Source of the DNA: an uncultured Peptococcaceae bacterium | Lineage (GTDB): Bacteria; Bacillota; Peptococcia; Peptococcales; Peptococcaceae | Direction: 5' to 3' | Assembly: GCA_902496505.1 (NCBI GenBank) | Contig: CABVBB010000149.1 | Span: forward strand, 1 to 6,073 | Length of the DNA stretch: 6,073 nt | In this document: piece after piece, positions 1-5,072 of the stretch | Position numbering within the stretch: the first letter of the stretch is position 1 | Layout of the letters: each line of letters begins with the position of its first letter | Translations under genes and position numbers: made by a program | The notes under the pieces: generated by a model | Seen by the model: the letters and a program-made list of their open reading frames with translations, nothing else | What the model was told of the DNA's origin: nothing | The model's database searches: none

Positions 1-23
1 TGAGTCATGGCTGTTCTGTTCAT
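1..23 (-). CDS. 5' end of an unidentified gene, cut by the window edge
   Basis: Only the first seven full codons and two bases of an eighth are visible, reading M-N-R-T-A-M-T and then off the window. The start is supported by a consensus AGGAGG on the minus strand (complement of 31-36), seven bases before the ATG at 23-21. It lies downstream of the SNF2 gene in the same direction, but an intrinsic terminator (214-248) separates the two, so it is probably a separate transcription unit. Nothing can be said about function. Confidence 0.6.
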
Positions 24-69
24 TGCAATTCCTCCTAGGTCATATGTTCTTTTGATCTTGTGCTGTGTA

Positions 70-93
70 CTAAAGGATCTGCAGTTCCTTTAG
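70..93. promoter_or_regulatory. Near-perfect palindrome upstream of the left-edge gene
   Basis: The 24-bp sequence has arms CTAAAGGA/TCCTTTAG around a central CTGCAG; only two T-T positions break perfect symmetry. It sits about 47 bp upstream of the left-edge start codon. A possible minus promoter reads TTGACG (115-110), 17 bp, TAAAGG (92-87), so the palindrome would cover the -10 and act as an operator. A second possible promoter, TTTAGA (165-160), 16 bp, TATATA (143-138), would instead place it in the leader as an RNA hairpin. Both promoters are weak matches, so operator versus hairpin is undecided. Confidence 0.4.
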
Positions 94-213
94 CTACATC
101 CTAGCATTACGTCAATAGAATGCATAGCAGATGTTTATATATAATCGCGGCCGCAGTTATCTAAAAAAACATATAACAAAAGGCGAAAATGGCTATTTGA
201 AGGGCATTCGGGC

Positions 214-248
214 AAAACAAAAAGCCGCACGCTTTTTGGCGTACGGCT
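214..248 (-). terminator. Intrinsic terminator of the SNF2 gene
   Basis: On the minus strand, AGCCGTACGC pairs with GCGTGCGGCT around a 6-nt loop and is followed by TTTTGTTTT. The one imperfect pair is a T-G wobble on the minus strand and an A-C mismatch on the plus strand, which favours use on the minus strand. It starts five bases past the SNF2 stop codon. Confidence 0.9.
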
Positions 249-252
249 GGTT

Positions 253-3200
253 TTACCGATAGTCCTGGAGACTGAAGAGGTCTTCCAGTTCGTTTTTGTC
301 GAGTTTGTTGAGGAAGGTCTGGCCTTGGGTGATGACAGCGTCGGTGAGGTCTTTCTTTTTGTTCTGCAAGATCTCGATCTTTTCTTCGATGGTGTCTTTG
401 GCGATGAGCTTGATGACGTGGACTTTTTTCTCTTGGCCAATGCGGTGGGCGCGGTCGGTAGCTTGGTTTTGGGCGCTTAAGTTCCACCAGGGATCGAAGT
501 GGATGACGGTGTCGGCGGCAACGAGATTGAGGCCGACGCCGCCGGCTTTGAGAGAGATGAGAAAAACGGGGACGTGGTCGTTGTTGAAGCGGTTGACCAT
601 GCCCATGCGGGCTTCGCTTTTGGTGGAGCCGGTGAGCATGAGGTAGGGGATCTGGCGGCCGCGCAGCTCAGCGGCGATGAGATCGAGCATGGAGGTGAAT
701 TGGCTGAAGATGATCATCTGGCTGCCGGCCTCCATTTTTTCTTCGATAAGGTCGAGGCAGACGGCGAGTTTGCTGCTGGTCTGGTGGTAGTTATCGAGGA
801 ACAGGCTGGGGGAGCAGCAAGCTTGACGCAGCCGGGTGAGCAGAGCTAGGATCTTGATCTGGCTGCGGTCGATGCCGTTGGCCGCGATCTCGTCCAAGAA
901 TTCCTTTTGACTCTGTGCCAGCTGAGCATGGTAGATTTTTTGTTCTTCTTCGCTGAGTTCGGCGTAGAGGGTGGTCTCGATCTTGTCGGGGAGTTCTTTG
1001 AGCACGTCTTTTTTCACGCGGCGCAGGAGGAAGGGCGCCACTTGGCGGCGCAGCCGCTCTAAGCGGTCGGTGTCTTCGTAGCGGGTGATGGGGATCTCGT
1101 AAATGGCTTTAAATTTCTGCCAGCGCAGGAGATAGCCGGGCATGACGAAATCCATGATGCTCCAGAGATCGGCCAGGGAATTTTCCATAGGCGTGCCGGT
1201 GAGGGCGAAACGGACGCGGCTGGCAAGCGATTTAACAGCCTGAGCGTTCTGCGTGTAGTGGTTTTTGATGTACTGGGCTTCGTCGGCGATGCAGTATTCA
1301 AATTCGATCTCGTCGTAGAGCTCGATGTCCCGCTTGAGCGCGTCGTAGGAGGTGATGAGCAGTTCGCCGGGTGCGATGTCTGCTAAGAGTGCCTTGCGCT
1401 CGGCGGCGCTGCCCACGATGAGCCGGTAGGGGAGATCAGGGGCGAATTTGTCCAGCTCAGCGCGCCAGTTGTAGATGAGCGAGGTGGGGGCGACGATGAT
1501 GCTGGGACGGGTGGCACCGTCGAGCTCGGAGAGCAGCAAAGCGATAGCCTGAATGGTCTTGCCCAGTCCCATATCATCGGCTAAAATGCCGCCGAAGCTG
1601 TAGTAAGACAGCGTCTTCATCCAACGATAGCCCACCAGCTGGTATTGGCGCAGTTCGGCGTGCAAATTGGCTGGCACGGCGAAATCGGTGTCGATGGGCT
1701 CTAAAATATCGCGCACCATGTTTTTGTAGGGGCGGCTTTTTTCGGCGGTGACTTCCGGCGTCTGCTCGAGCAGGTCATTGAGATAGAGCGCTCGGTAGGC
1801 GGGCACTTTGAGAGCAGCTTTGCCCAGATCCTTAGCGGAAAGGTCGAAGTCGGTGAGCAGTTCGTCCAGCATCTTGGCGGAGGGATTGACGATGTCCAAA
1901 AAGGTGTTGTCTTTGAGGATGACATATTTTTTGCCTTTTTGGTAAGCTTTGATGATCTCCATGAGCTCTGTGTGGGAAAATTTGCTGTCGTCAAATTTGA
2001 TCTCGATGATGCCTTTGGTCATGGTGACTTCCATGGCTAATTGGAAGGGCTTTTTGGATTTCATTTTTTCCAGCTTGTCTTCCACCATGATCTGGCCTAA
2101 GGGCAAAAGTTCGGTCAGTCCCTGAGTGAGGAAATCATAGATGCTTTCTTCGCCTAGGAGCATGTATTCGTCTTCATTGACAGAGAAACGGTATTTTTGC
2201 AGCAAAGCGAGGATGGCGTATTCGGTAGCTGTGTCGCGATACGGAACAGAGGCATCTGTGGGCCGCTCCACCAAAGGATCGATGGTGACGTCGCCATAGA
2301 CGAATTCCACCCGGCCGCGCACTGCTTCAGTATAAGGATAATCAAAATACAGCCGAGCTTCCAGCGCAGCAGGGGTCAATTCGTCCAGAAGTTCCTGATC
2401 CATATCCACGTGCGTCAGGTGAGGATAGACCAGACCGATGAAAGCGGAAAGCTGCCCGCGGTCAAAGACGATGCCGCTGCGCTGATTGCGGCTCAAACTT
2501 TCCAAAAGGGGAAAGGTGTAGCGGCGGAAATCTTCGCTGGTGCGGTAGACGGTCTTGTCGTAGAGCAGATAGCCGTAGTGGTCGCTTTGGTACAGTTGGT
2601 AATGATCCAGGTCGCAGAGCAGCTGGTAGACGTCGTTCTCCCACAGGGCAAAGGTGAAATGCACGCTGGGATCGTCCATGGTGAAGCGGCAGTCGTCGAA
2701 GAAAAGCTCTTTGGTGCTCAGCGGCAGCGTCTGGCCGCAGACGTGGTCAAAAAAAGCGTCGAACTGATTGGGCGTCAGCATGATGTGTCGGCCCAGCACA
2801 GAGCCTTTGGACAGATAGTAATTGTTCTGATCGGCCACCGTATCCAAGAGGCGATTGGTCTCTAAGATCAGATCGAGATAAAATTGGCTGTCCGCGGTGA
2901 AATTTTCCCGCGCGTGGTGCAGCACCAGATCTTTGCCGTAGCGAAAAGTTTCATTGTGCAGCATACGGTCTGCGAATTGGTGCAGGCTTTTGAGCACATA
3001 AGGGCGGCCGACGCCGATGGAAAATTCCAGCTTGAAGCCAGGAGCATGCTGGTCAAAAAATACTTTGGGCACCAAGGCCGCCTGCCCCAGCGTCAGTTCC
3101 TCGTCGCCCTCCGGCAGAGCGGGGCGGTACTGCGCCAAAAGCTGATCGGCCAAGCGCAGGCTGGGCTGCCGGCGAATGGTGCGCACCGCGCCCATACGCT

Positions 3201-3504
3201 CAGCCTCTATGGCGTAGACCAGCGCCACCAAATGCTTGCAAAAGCCCCCGTGCAGATCATAGGCTGGACAATTGCAGTGCATGGCCAGCGCATCATTATT
3301 GCGGATGATCACGGAGACTTCATAAGCACCGCCCACAGAGCTCTGCACCGTCGCGCGCGCTACAAAATTGGGCGAGCCGCTGGCAGGCTCAGCGATATCT
3401 GTGATTGTCAGACCGTGGACGTAGTGGTTCATGTAATAAGCGTGTCCGCGGTGGATGGTATCATCATTATGAGCATAGCGTTCAATGAGCTTTTGATAAT
3501 TCAT
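253..3504 (-). CDS. SWIM zinc finger / SNF2 family DEAD-box-like ATPase
   Basis: This is a 1083-residue protein. Near the N-terminus is a SWIM zinc finger (C77-x-C79, then C89-x-H91), expected to bind DNA or protein. A long middle part (about 100-600) fits the bacterial SNF2-associated region. The two-lobed SNF2 motor fills 615-1060: Q-like motif YQLVGYRWM (621-629), Walker A DDMGLGKT (643-650), motif Ia VAPTSLIYNW (671-680), Walker B DEAQ (741-744), LTGTP (768-772), IIFSQFT (931-937), GGVGLNL (988-994) and the arginine-finger box DRAHRIGQ (1017-1024). All core motifs are intact. The family uses ATP to translocate on double-stranded DNA and move bound proteins; the bacterial role is mostly unknown. 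The start at 3504 was chosen because AGGAGG lies six bases upstream; the frame stays open to 3606, but that extension crosses the promoter. It is transcribed alone, between its own promoter and terminator. Confidence 0.95.
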   Translation of the reverse strand: MNYQKLIERYAHNDDTIHRGHAYYMNHYVHGLTITDIAEPASGSPNFVARATVQSSVGGAYEVSVIIRNNDALAMHCNCPAYDLHGGFCKHLVALVYAIEAERMGAVRTIRRQPSLRLADQLLAQYRPALPEGDEELTLGQAALVPKVFFDQHAPGFKLEFSIGVGRPYVLKSLHQFADRMLHNETFRYGKDLVLHHARENFTADSQFYLDLILETNRLLDTVADQNNYYLSKGSVLGRHIMLTPNQFDAFFDHVCGQTLPLSTKELFFDDCRFTMDDPSVHFTFALWENDVYQLLCDLDHYQLYQSDHYGYLLYDKTVYRTSEDFRRYTFPLLESLSRNQRSGIVFDRGQLSAFIGLVYPHLTHVDMDQELLDELTPAALEARLYFDYPYTEAVRGRVEFVYGDVTIDPLVERPTDASVPYRDTATEYAILALLQKYRFSVNEDEYMLLGEESIYDFLTQGLTELLPLGQIMVEDKLEKMKSKKPFQLAMEVTMTKGIIEIKFDDSKFSHTELMEIIKAYQKGKKYVILKDNTFLDIVNPSAKMLDELLTDFDLSAKDLGKAALKVPAYRALYLNDLLEQTPEVTAEKSRPYKNMVRDILEPIDTDFAVPANLHAELRQYQLVGYRWMKTLSYYSFGGILADDMGLGKTIQAIALLLSELDGATRPSIIVAPTSLIYNWRAELDKFAPDLPYRLIVGSAAERKALLADIAPGELLITSYDALKRDIELYDEIEFEYCIADEAQYIKNHYTQNAQAVKSLASRVRFALTGTPMENSLADLWSIMDFVMPGYLLRWQKFKAIYEIPITRYEDTDRLERLRRQVAPFLLRRVKKDVLKELPDKIETTLYAELSEEEQKIYHAQLAQSQKEFLDEIAANGIDRSQIKILALLTRLRQACCSPSLFLDNYHQTSSKLAVCLDLIEEKMEAGSQMIIFSQFTSMLDLIAAELRGRQIPYLMLTGSTKSEARMGMVNRFNNDHVPVFLISLKAGGVGLNLVAADTVIHFDPWWNLSAQNQATDRAHRIGQEKKVHVIKLIAKDTIEEKIEILQNKKKDLTDAVITQGQTFLNKLDKNELEDLFSLQDYR

Positions 3505-3534
3505 GGTGGACCTCCTCAAAAAGCTTATCCTGTC

Positions 3535-3565
3535 ATTATAGCATGAAATGCCCGCTGATGCACAA
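3535..3565 (-). promoter_or_regulatory. Promoter of the SNF2 gene, extended -10 type
   Basis: The minus strand reads TGCTATAAT, a perfect -10 (3540-3535) with the TG of an extended -10. The best -35 is TTGTGC (3565-3560), 19 bp away and weak, as is usual for extended -10 promoters. Transcription would start near 3528, giving a leader of about 25 nt that includes the AGGAGG at 3516-3511. Confidence 0.75.
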
Positions 3566-3606
3566 GCAGGAAAGACCAATTTTCGCCGTGCTGCCGAAAA
3601 AACCAT

Positions 3607-3640
3607 AAAAAAAGAGCCGCTGGGGAGGCGGCTCTTTTTA
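3607..3640. terminator. Strong bidirectional terminator upstream of the SNF2 gene
   Basis: GAGCCGC (3614-3620) pairs with GCGGCTC (3628-3634) around a 7-nt loop, and the stem is extended by A-run/T-run pairing. The U-tract is seven bases on the minus strand and five on the plus strand, so it can work both ways. No clear gene ends here. On the minus strand it would stop transcripts arriving from the hicAB/integrase side and insulate the SNF2 promoter. Confidence 0.85.
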
Positions 3641-3654
3641 AGAGGGGAAAAGAA

Positions 3655-3720
3655 ATGAAGAGTGTATCGAAAACTATTTTTCTTGGCTGTGGCTTTATTA
3701 TAACCGCTCTTGTGCCGTGA
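3655..3720 (+). CDS. Possible 21-residue hydrophobic peptide, or a gene remnant
   Basis: The short ORF begins MKSVSKTIFLGCG and continues as a hydrophobic stretch to a terminal proline, like a membrane peptide or the start of a signal peptide. GAGGGG lies seven bases before the ATG, a moderate ribosome binding site. Its TGA is immediately followed by an ATG at 3721 that opens another tiny frame (to 3771) running through the 23-bp repeat. I see no good + strand promoter in front of it. It could be a real micro-ORF, the frameshifted start of a lost gene, or chance. Confidence 0.2.
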   Translation: MKSVSKTIFLGCGFIITALVP

Positions 3721-3742
3721 ATGGTCAAGAAAATGTGGAGAA

Positions 3743-3765
3743 ATCCTGAGATTTTTATGAATATC
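3743..3765 (+). repeat. Left copy of the 23-bp direct repeat, putative attL core
   Basis: The sequence ATCCTGAG-ATTTTTATGAATATC is identical to 5073-5095. It lies 12 bp beyond the stop codon of the integrase remnant, which is where an attachment core is expected. It does not resemble a tRNA 3' end. Confidence 0.65.
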
Positions 3766-3777
3766 CCTTAAGAACCG

Positions 3778-4066
3778 CTATATAACATGACTAAGGCGCT
3801 CTTGAATTTGCTCTAATGTGGCGCCACTCTCTGCTGAAAGTGATGCGTGGGTATGTCTCAGTATATGCAAAGAGTGGGAGTCGTCCAAACCAGAATATCA
3901 TAACAATGTTTTGCAAGATATTTTATCTTAAAAATCATTATTCCGCTCATGCCGGCAGTTTTTTTATAACGATCCCCTTGTCCGCATCATTTTGCAACCG
4001 CCGGATCTCGGCCTAGATCCACCCGAAACTCATACTTGCTACTGGCAGTTTTTTTATCTTAGGCAC
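3778..4066 (-). pseudogene. Broken tyrosine recombinase (phage-type integrase)
   Basis: Two pieces remain. The C-terminal piece (3885-3778) is an open stretch reading SHSLHILRHTHASLSAESG, then ATLEQIQERLSHVI and a stop. This is the box II region of tyrosine recombinases with the catalytic H-x-x-R (H-I-L-R) and the usual RHTHAS context. The N-terminal piece starts at a GTG (4066) eight bases after AAGGTGG, reads PKIKKLPVAS, and after a +1 shift continues KYEFRVDLGRDPAVAK to a stop at 3987, like the arm-binding domain of phage integrases. The central region with the first catalytic arginine and the C-terminal tyrosine are missing: about 290 bp against roughly 1.1 kb for an intact gene. A stop at 3900 separates the pieces. 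The C-terminal call is firm; the N-terminal piece is less certain. Confidence 0.75.
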
Positions 4067-4103
4067 AAAAAATACCACCTTCCAATTTGATGAATTAAGG
4101 TGG
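4066..4103 (-). terminator. Candidate intrinsic terminator downstream of hicB
   Basis: On the minus strand CCACCTT (4103-4097) pairs with AAGGTGG (4081-4075) around a loop that itself contains AATT/AATT pairing, followed by TATTTTTTG. It lies about 85 bp past the hicB stop and is the first U-tailed hairpin on that strand. Its 3' arm is also the likely Shine-Dalgarno of the integrase remnant, so the hairpin may have hidden that site when the gene was whole. Confidence 0.6.
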
Positions 4104-4115
4104 CTGTGGTATACT
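4087..4115 (+). promoter_or_regulatory. Strong promoter reading rightwards into a non-coding stretch
   Basis: TTGATG (4087-4092), a 17-bp spacer and TATACT (4110-4115), with a TGG just before the -10 (extended -10). The predicted start is near G4122. No ORF follows; a terminator comes about 30 nt after the start. Confidence 0.75.
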
Positions 4116-4146
4116 TTACTTGTTCAGAGTGCTGTATATCACAGCC
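4102..4146. repeat. 13-bp inverted repeat around the small-RNA promoter -10
   Basis: GGCTGTGGTATAC (4102-4114) is matched in reverse by GTATATCACAGCC (4134-4146), 12 of 13 positions, with a 19-bp gap. It covers the -10 and predicted start of the + promoter, so it is a candidate operator. The first 11 bases recur exactly, inverted, at 5044-5054. Confidence 0.5.
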
Positions 4147-4188
4147 ATAGTCCCTGCTTGCGCGCCAACGCGAGCGGGGGCTTTTTTT
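4122..4188 (+). ncRNA. Candidate small RNA, about 67 nt, convergent with hicB
   Basis: The transcript is bounded by a good promoter (4087-4115) and an intrinsic terminator. It would hold a small hairpin, GCTGT-ATATC-ACAGC (4131-4145), then the terminator stem: 4150-4162 paired with 4169-4181 over 13 bp, loop CGCCAA, and seven U residues. Three stem pairs are G-U wobbles on the plus strand but would be A-C mismatches on the minus strand, which supports + strand transcription. It has no ORF. Its 3' end overlaps the hicB stop codon by about two bases, so it is not mainly antisense to hicB, but 4151-4161 is complementary to hicA mRNA. I do not recognise a known RNA family; it could be leftover phage regulatory RNA. 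Confidence 0.5.
4150..4188 (+). terminator. Intrinsic terminator of the small RNA candidate
   Basis: A 13-bp stem including three G-U pairs, a 6-nt loop and T7 (4182-4188). On the minus strand the same DNA lacks a trailing U-tract, so it is not the hicAB terminator. Confidence 0.85.
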
Positions 4189-4600
4189 ATTGCTTCGGTG
4201 CAGACACACCAAGATAGTCTATCAGGGCTCGCTGAAAGATTTTAGAGCAGTTGACATCTGCTTCATCAGCTGCATCAGCCAACCAAGCGGGTAGAGACAA
4301 AGTCTTTTTTACAAAACGATTACTGATCTTATCACGGACAGGAGGCATAAAGACTTCAACTAATAACGGCACCTGATTGGCATCTAGTCGTATATCAGTG
4401 ACTGGTGTTGGTTCTGGGATCAGCTCGCCGTCTTGTTCCATACCCCACAGATGCAAACCCATAGCTTCACGTGCATTTTTCAAGGCCTGCTCAGTATTTT
4501 CCGCACAAGGATAACATCCAGGTAAGTCAGGGAAGGAAATGCTTATACCATCATCTGCATAATCTAATACAGCGACATATGCATAACGATCTTTTGACAT
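4187..4600 (-). CDS. hicB: HicB family antitoxin
   Basis: This 137-residue protein should bind and neutralise HicA and repress the operon. Residues 6-65 form the HicB partial RNase H-like fold, with the family signature GISISFPDLPGCYPCAEN (18-35) and an EQALKNAREAM helix (37-47). Residues 97-131 (VKKTLSLPAW, then NCSKIFQRALIDYLG) look like a ribbon-helix-helix DNA-binding tail, as in the longer HicB subgroup. The ATG at 4600 is preferred: AAAGGAG lies eight bases upstream, whereas the in-frame GTG at 4609 overlaps that site. It follows hicA by 33 bp in the same direction, the usual toxin-first order. The gene is intact with no missing motifs. Confidence 0.93.
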   Translation of the reverse strand: MSKDRYAYVAVLDYADDGISISFPDLPGCYPCAENTEQALKNAREAMGLHLWGMEQDGELIPEPTPVTDIRLDANQVPLLVEVFMPPVRDKISNRFVKKTLSLPAWLADAADEADVNCSKIFQRALIDYLGVSAPKQ

Positions 4601-4622
4601 TTTGTTCACTCCTTTCTATTCC

Positions 4623-4655
4623 GCAAGCAAGGATCAAAACTTGATCCCTGCTTGC
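4623..4655 (-). promoter_or_regulatory. 15-bp RNA hairpin spanning the hicA stop codon
   Basis: On the hicAB mRNA, GCAAGCAGGGATCAA pairs with TTGATCCTTGCTTGC around the 3-nt loop GTT. One pair is G-U on the mRNA and an A-C mismatch on the other strand, so the RNA form is the favoured structure. No U-tract follows, so it is not a terminator. It ends about eight bases before the hicB Shine-Dalgarno. It could stabilise or mark a processing point in the mRNA, or tune the ratio of antitoxin to toxin. Confidence 0.65.
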
Positions 4656-4828
4656 TTTTCAATGCTCCTTAGAGTGCCGACCGGTATGTCCTTGACTGGG
4701 TGAGTGATGGTAACTCGTCCGGGCTTGGTGGGGTGTTTATATTGGTGATGATCACCGACGCAAGCCACTTCATACCAGCCGTCATCTGTTAATTTTTTTA
4801 TTACTTCTTTTGATGAGTAGCTTTTCGT
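4634..4828 (-). CDS. hicA: HicA family mRNA-interferase toxin
   Basis: HicA toxins are small double-stranded-RNA-binding-fold ribonucleases that cut mRNA and are blocked by HicB. From K2 the protein reads KSYSSKEVIKKLTDDGWYE, then GDHHQYKHP with the catalytic-type histidine (27 or 28), and VKDIPVGTLRSIEKQAGIK at the end; length 64, normal for the family. The start is unusual. A perfect AAGGAGG (4843-4837) sits eight bases before ACG (4828), exactly where homologues have ATG in M-K-S-Y-S. An in-frame ATG exists at 4861, but the -10 box lies inside the codons after it, so the mRNA should begin near 4843 and lack it. An in-frame GTG at 4837 is buried in the ribosome site. ACG, GTG or a weakened toxin all remain possible. 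First gene of hicA-hicB. Confidence 0.9.
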   Translation of the reverse strand, partial: TKSYSSKEVIKKLTDDGWYEVACVGDHHQYKHPTKPGRVTITHPVKDIPVGTLRSIEKQAGIKF

Positions 4829-4849
4829 GTTCCCCACCTCCTTGAGTCT

Positions 4850-4878
4850 ATCATAACACATAATTTATTACGTGTCAA
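4850..4878 (-). promoter_or_regulatory. Consensus promoter of the hicAB operon
   Basis: TTGACA (4878-4873), a 17-bp spacer and TATGAT (4855-4850), with TGT giving an extended -10. It is the strongest promoter in the window. The predicted start near 4843 leaves a leader of about 15 nt that begins at the hicA Shine-Dalgarno. Confidence 0.85.
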
Positions 4879-4904
4879 AAATGAGATACATAATTATATA
4901 CGTA
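4858..4904. repeat. Two direct repeats over the hicAB promoter, candidate HicB operator
   Basis: The 17-mers at 4858-4874 and 4888-4904 share ACATAATT, four bases, ACGT, matching at 13 of 17 positions. They are offset by exactly 30 bp, about three helical turns. The first lies in the spacer of the hicAB promoter, the second just upstream of the -35. HicB proteins with ribbon-helix-helix tails autoregulate by binding promoter repeats, so these are plausible sites; the link is inference. Confidence 0.45.
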
Positions 4905-5072
4905 TTGTTGCGGCTCATGGGGATAAACAGCAGATCGAGTAGCAAAAAGACAACGCCTAAAAATTTAGCGTCGGCTGTGAAAAACAAAGAACAGAAATGT
5001 GAAGTCCTCAAAAACCGCTATTTAAAGCCATTTTGCGTAAGACATACCACAGCCTAGTAACTTAATATTGCC
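4905..5072. other. Non-coding right part of the element
   Basis: I see no credible gene here. It holds GGCTGTG at 4973-4979, an inverted copy of the GGCTGTGGTAT motif at 5044-5054, and AACCGCTAT at 5013-5021, which also occurs at 3773-3781 near the other end of the element. Short repeats near both ends could be arm-type integrase sites, but that is a guess. A + strand frame from a GTG at 4872 is open to 5057 without a ribosome binding site. Confidence 0.5.
5044..5054 (-). repeat. Inverted copy of the GGCTGTGGTAT motif near attR
   Basis: On the minus strand this reads GGCTGTGGTAT, identical to 4102-4112 on the plus strand, and it sits 18 bp inside the right att repeat. Confidence 0.5.

Noticed and set aside
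31..154. Cluster of AvrII, NdeI, PstI, NsiI and NotI recognition sites suggesting vector or cloned DNA
   Set aside because: Each is a short palindrome that can occur naturally, no known vector sequence is recognisable, and the flanking genes look native.
2197..3546. Plus-strand frames of about 220 residues (2197-2865 and 2884-3546)
   Set aside because: They are antisense shadows of the SNF2 gene; their composition follows its codon pattern and they have no ribosome sites.
3505..3606. N-terminal extension of the SNF2 protein to 3606
   Set aside because: The extension would cover the TATAAT box and the AGGAGG site, both positioned for the start at 3504.
3525..3728. 67-residue minus-strand frame
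   Set aside because: It reads through the strong terminator and the SNF2 promoter and has no ribosome site.
3743..3765. att core as the 3' end of a tRNA gene
   Set aside because: The sequence is AT-rich, has no T-arm or acceptor-stem pattern, and no cloverleaf can be drawn with either flank.
3816..4016. 66-residue plus-strand frame
   Set aside because: It is opposite the integrase remnant, which explains the sequence better, and has no ribosome site or motif.
4872..5057. 61-residue plus-strand frame ending in PFCVRHTTA, faintly like an integrase box
   Set aside because: The start is a GTG inside the hicAB promoter with no Shine-Dalgarno, the similarity is a few residues, and the rest is low-complexity Lys/Ser sequence.
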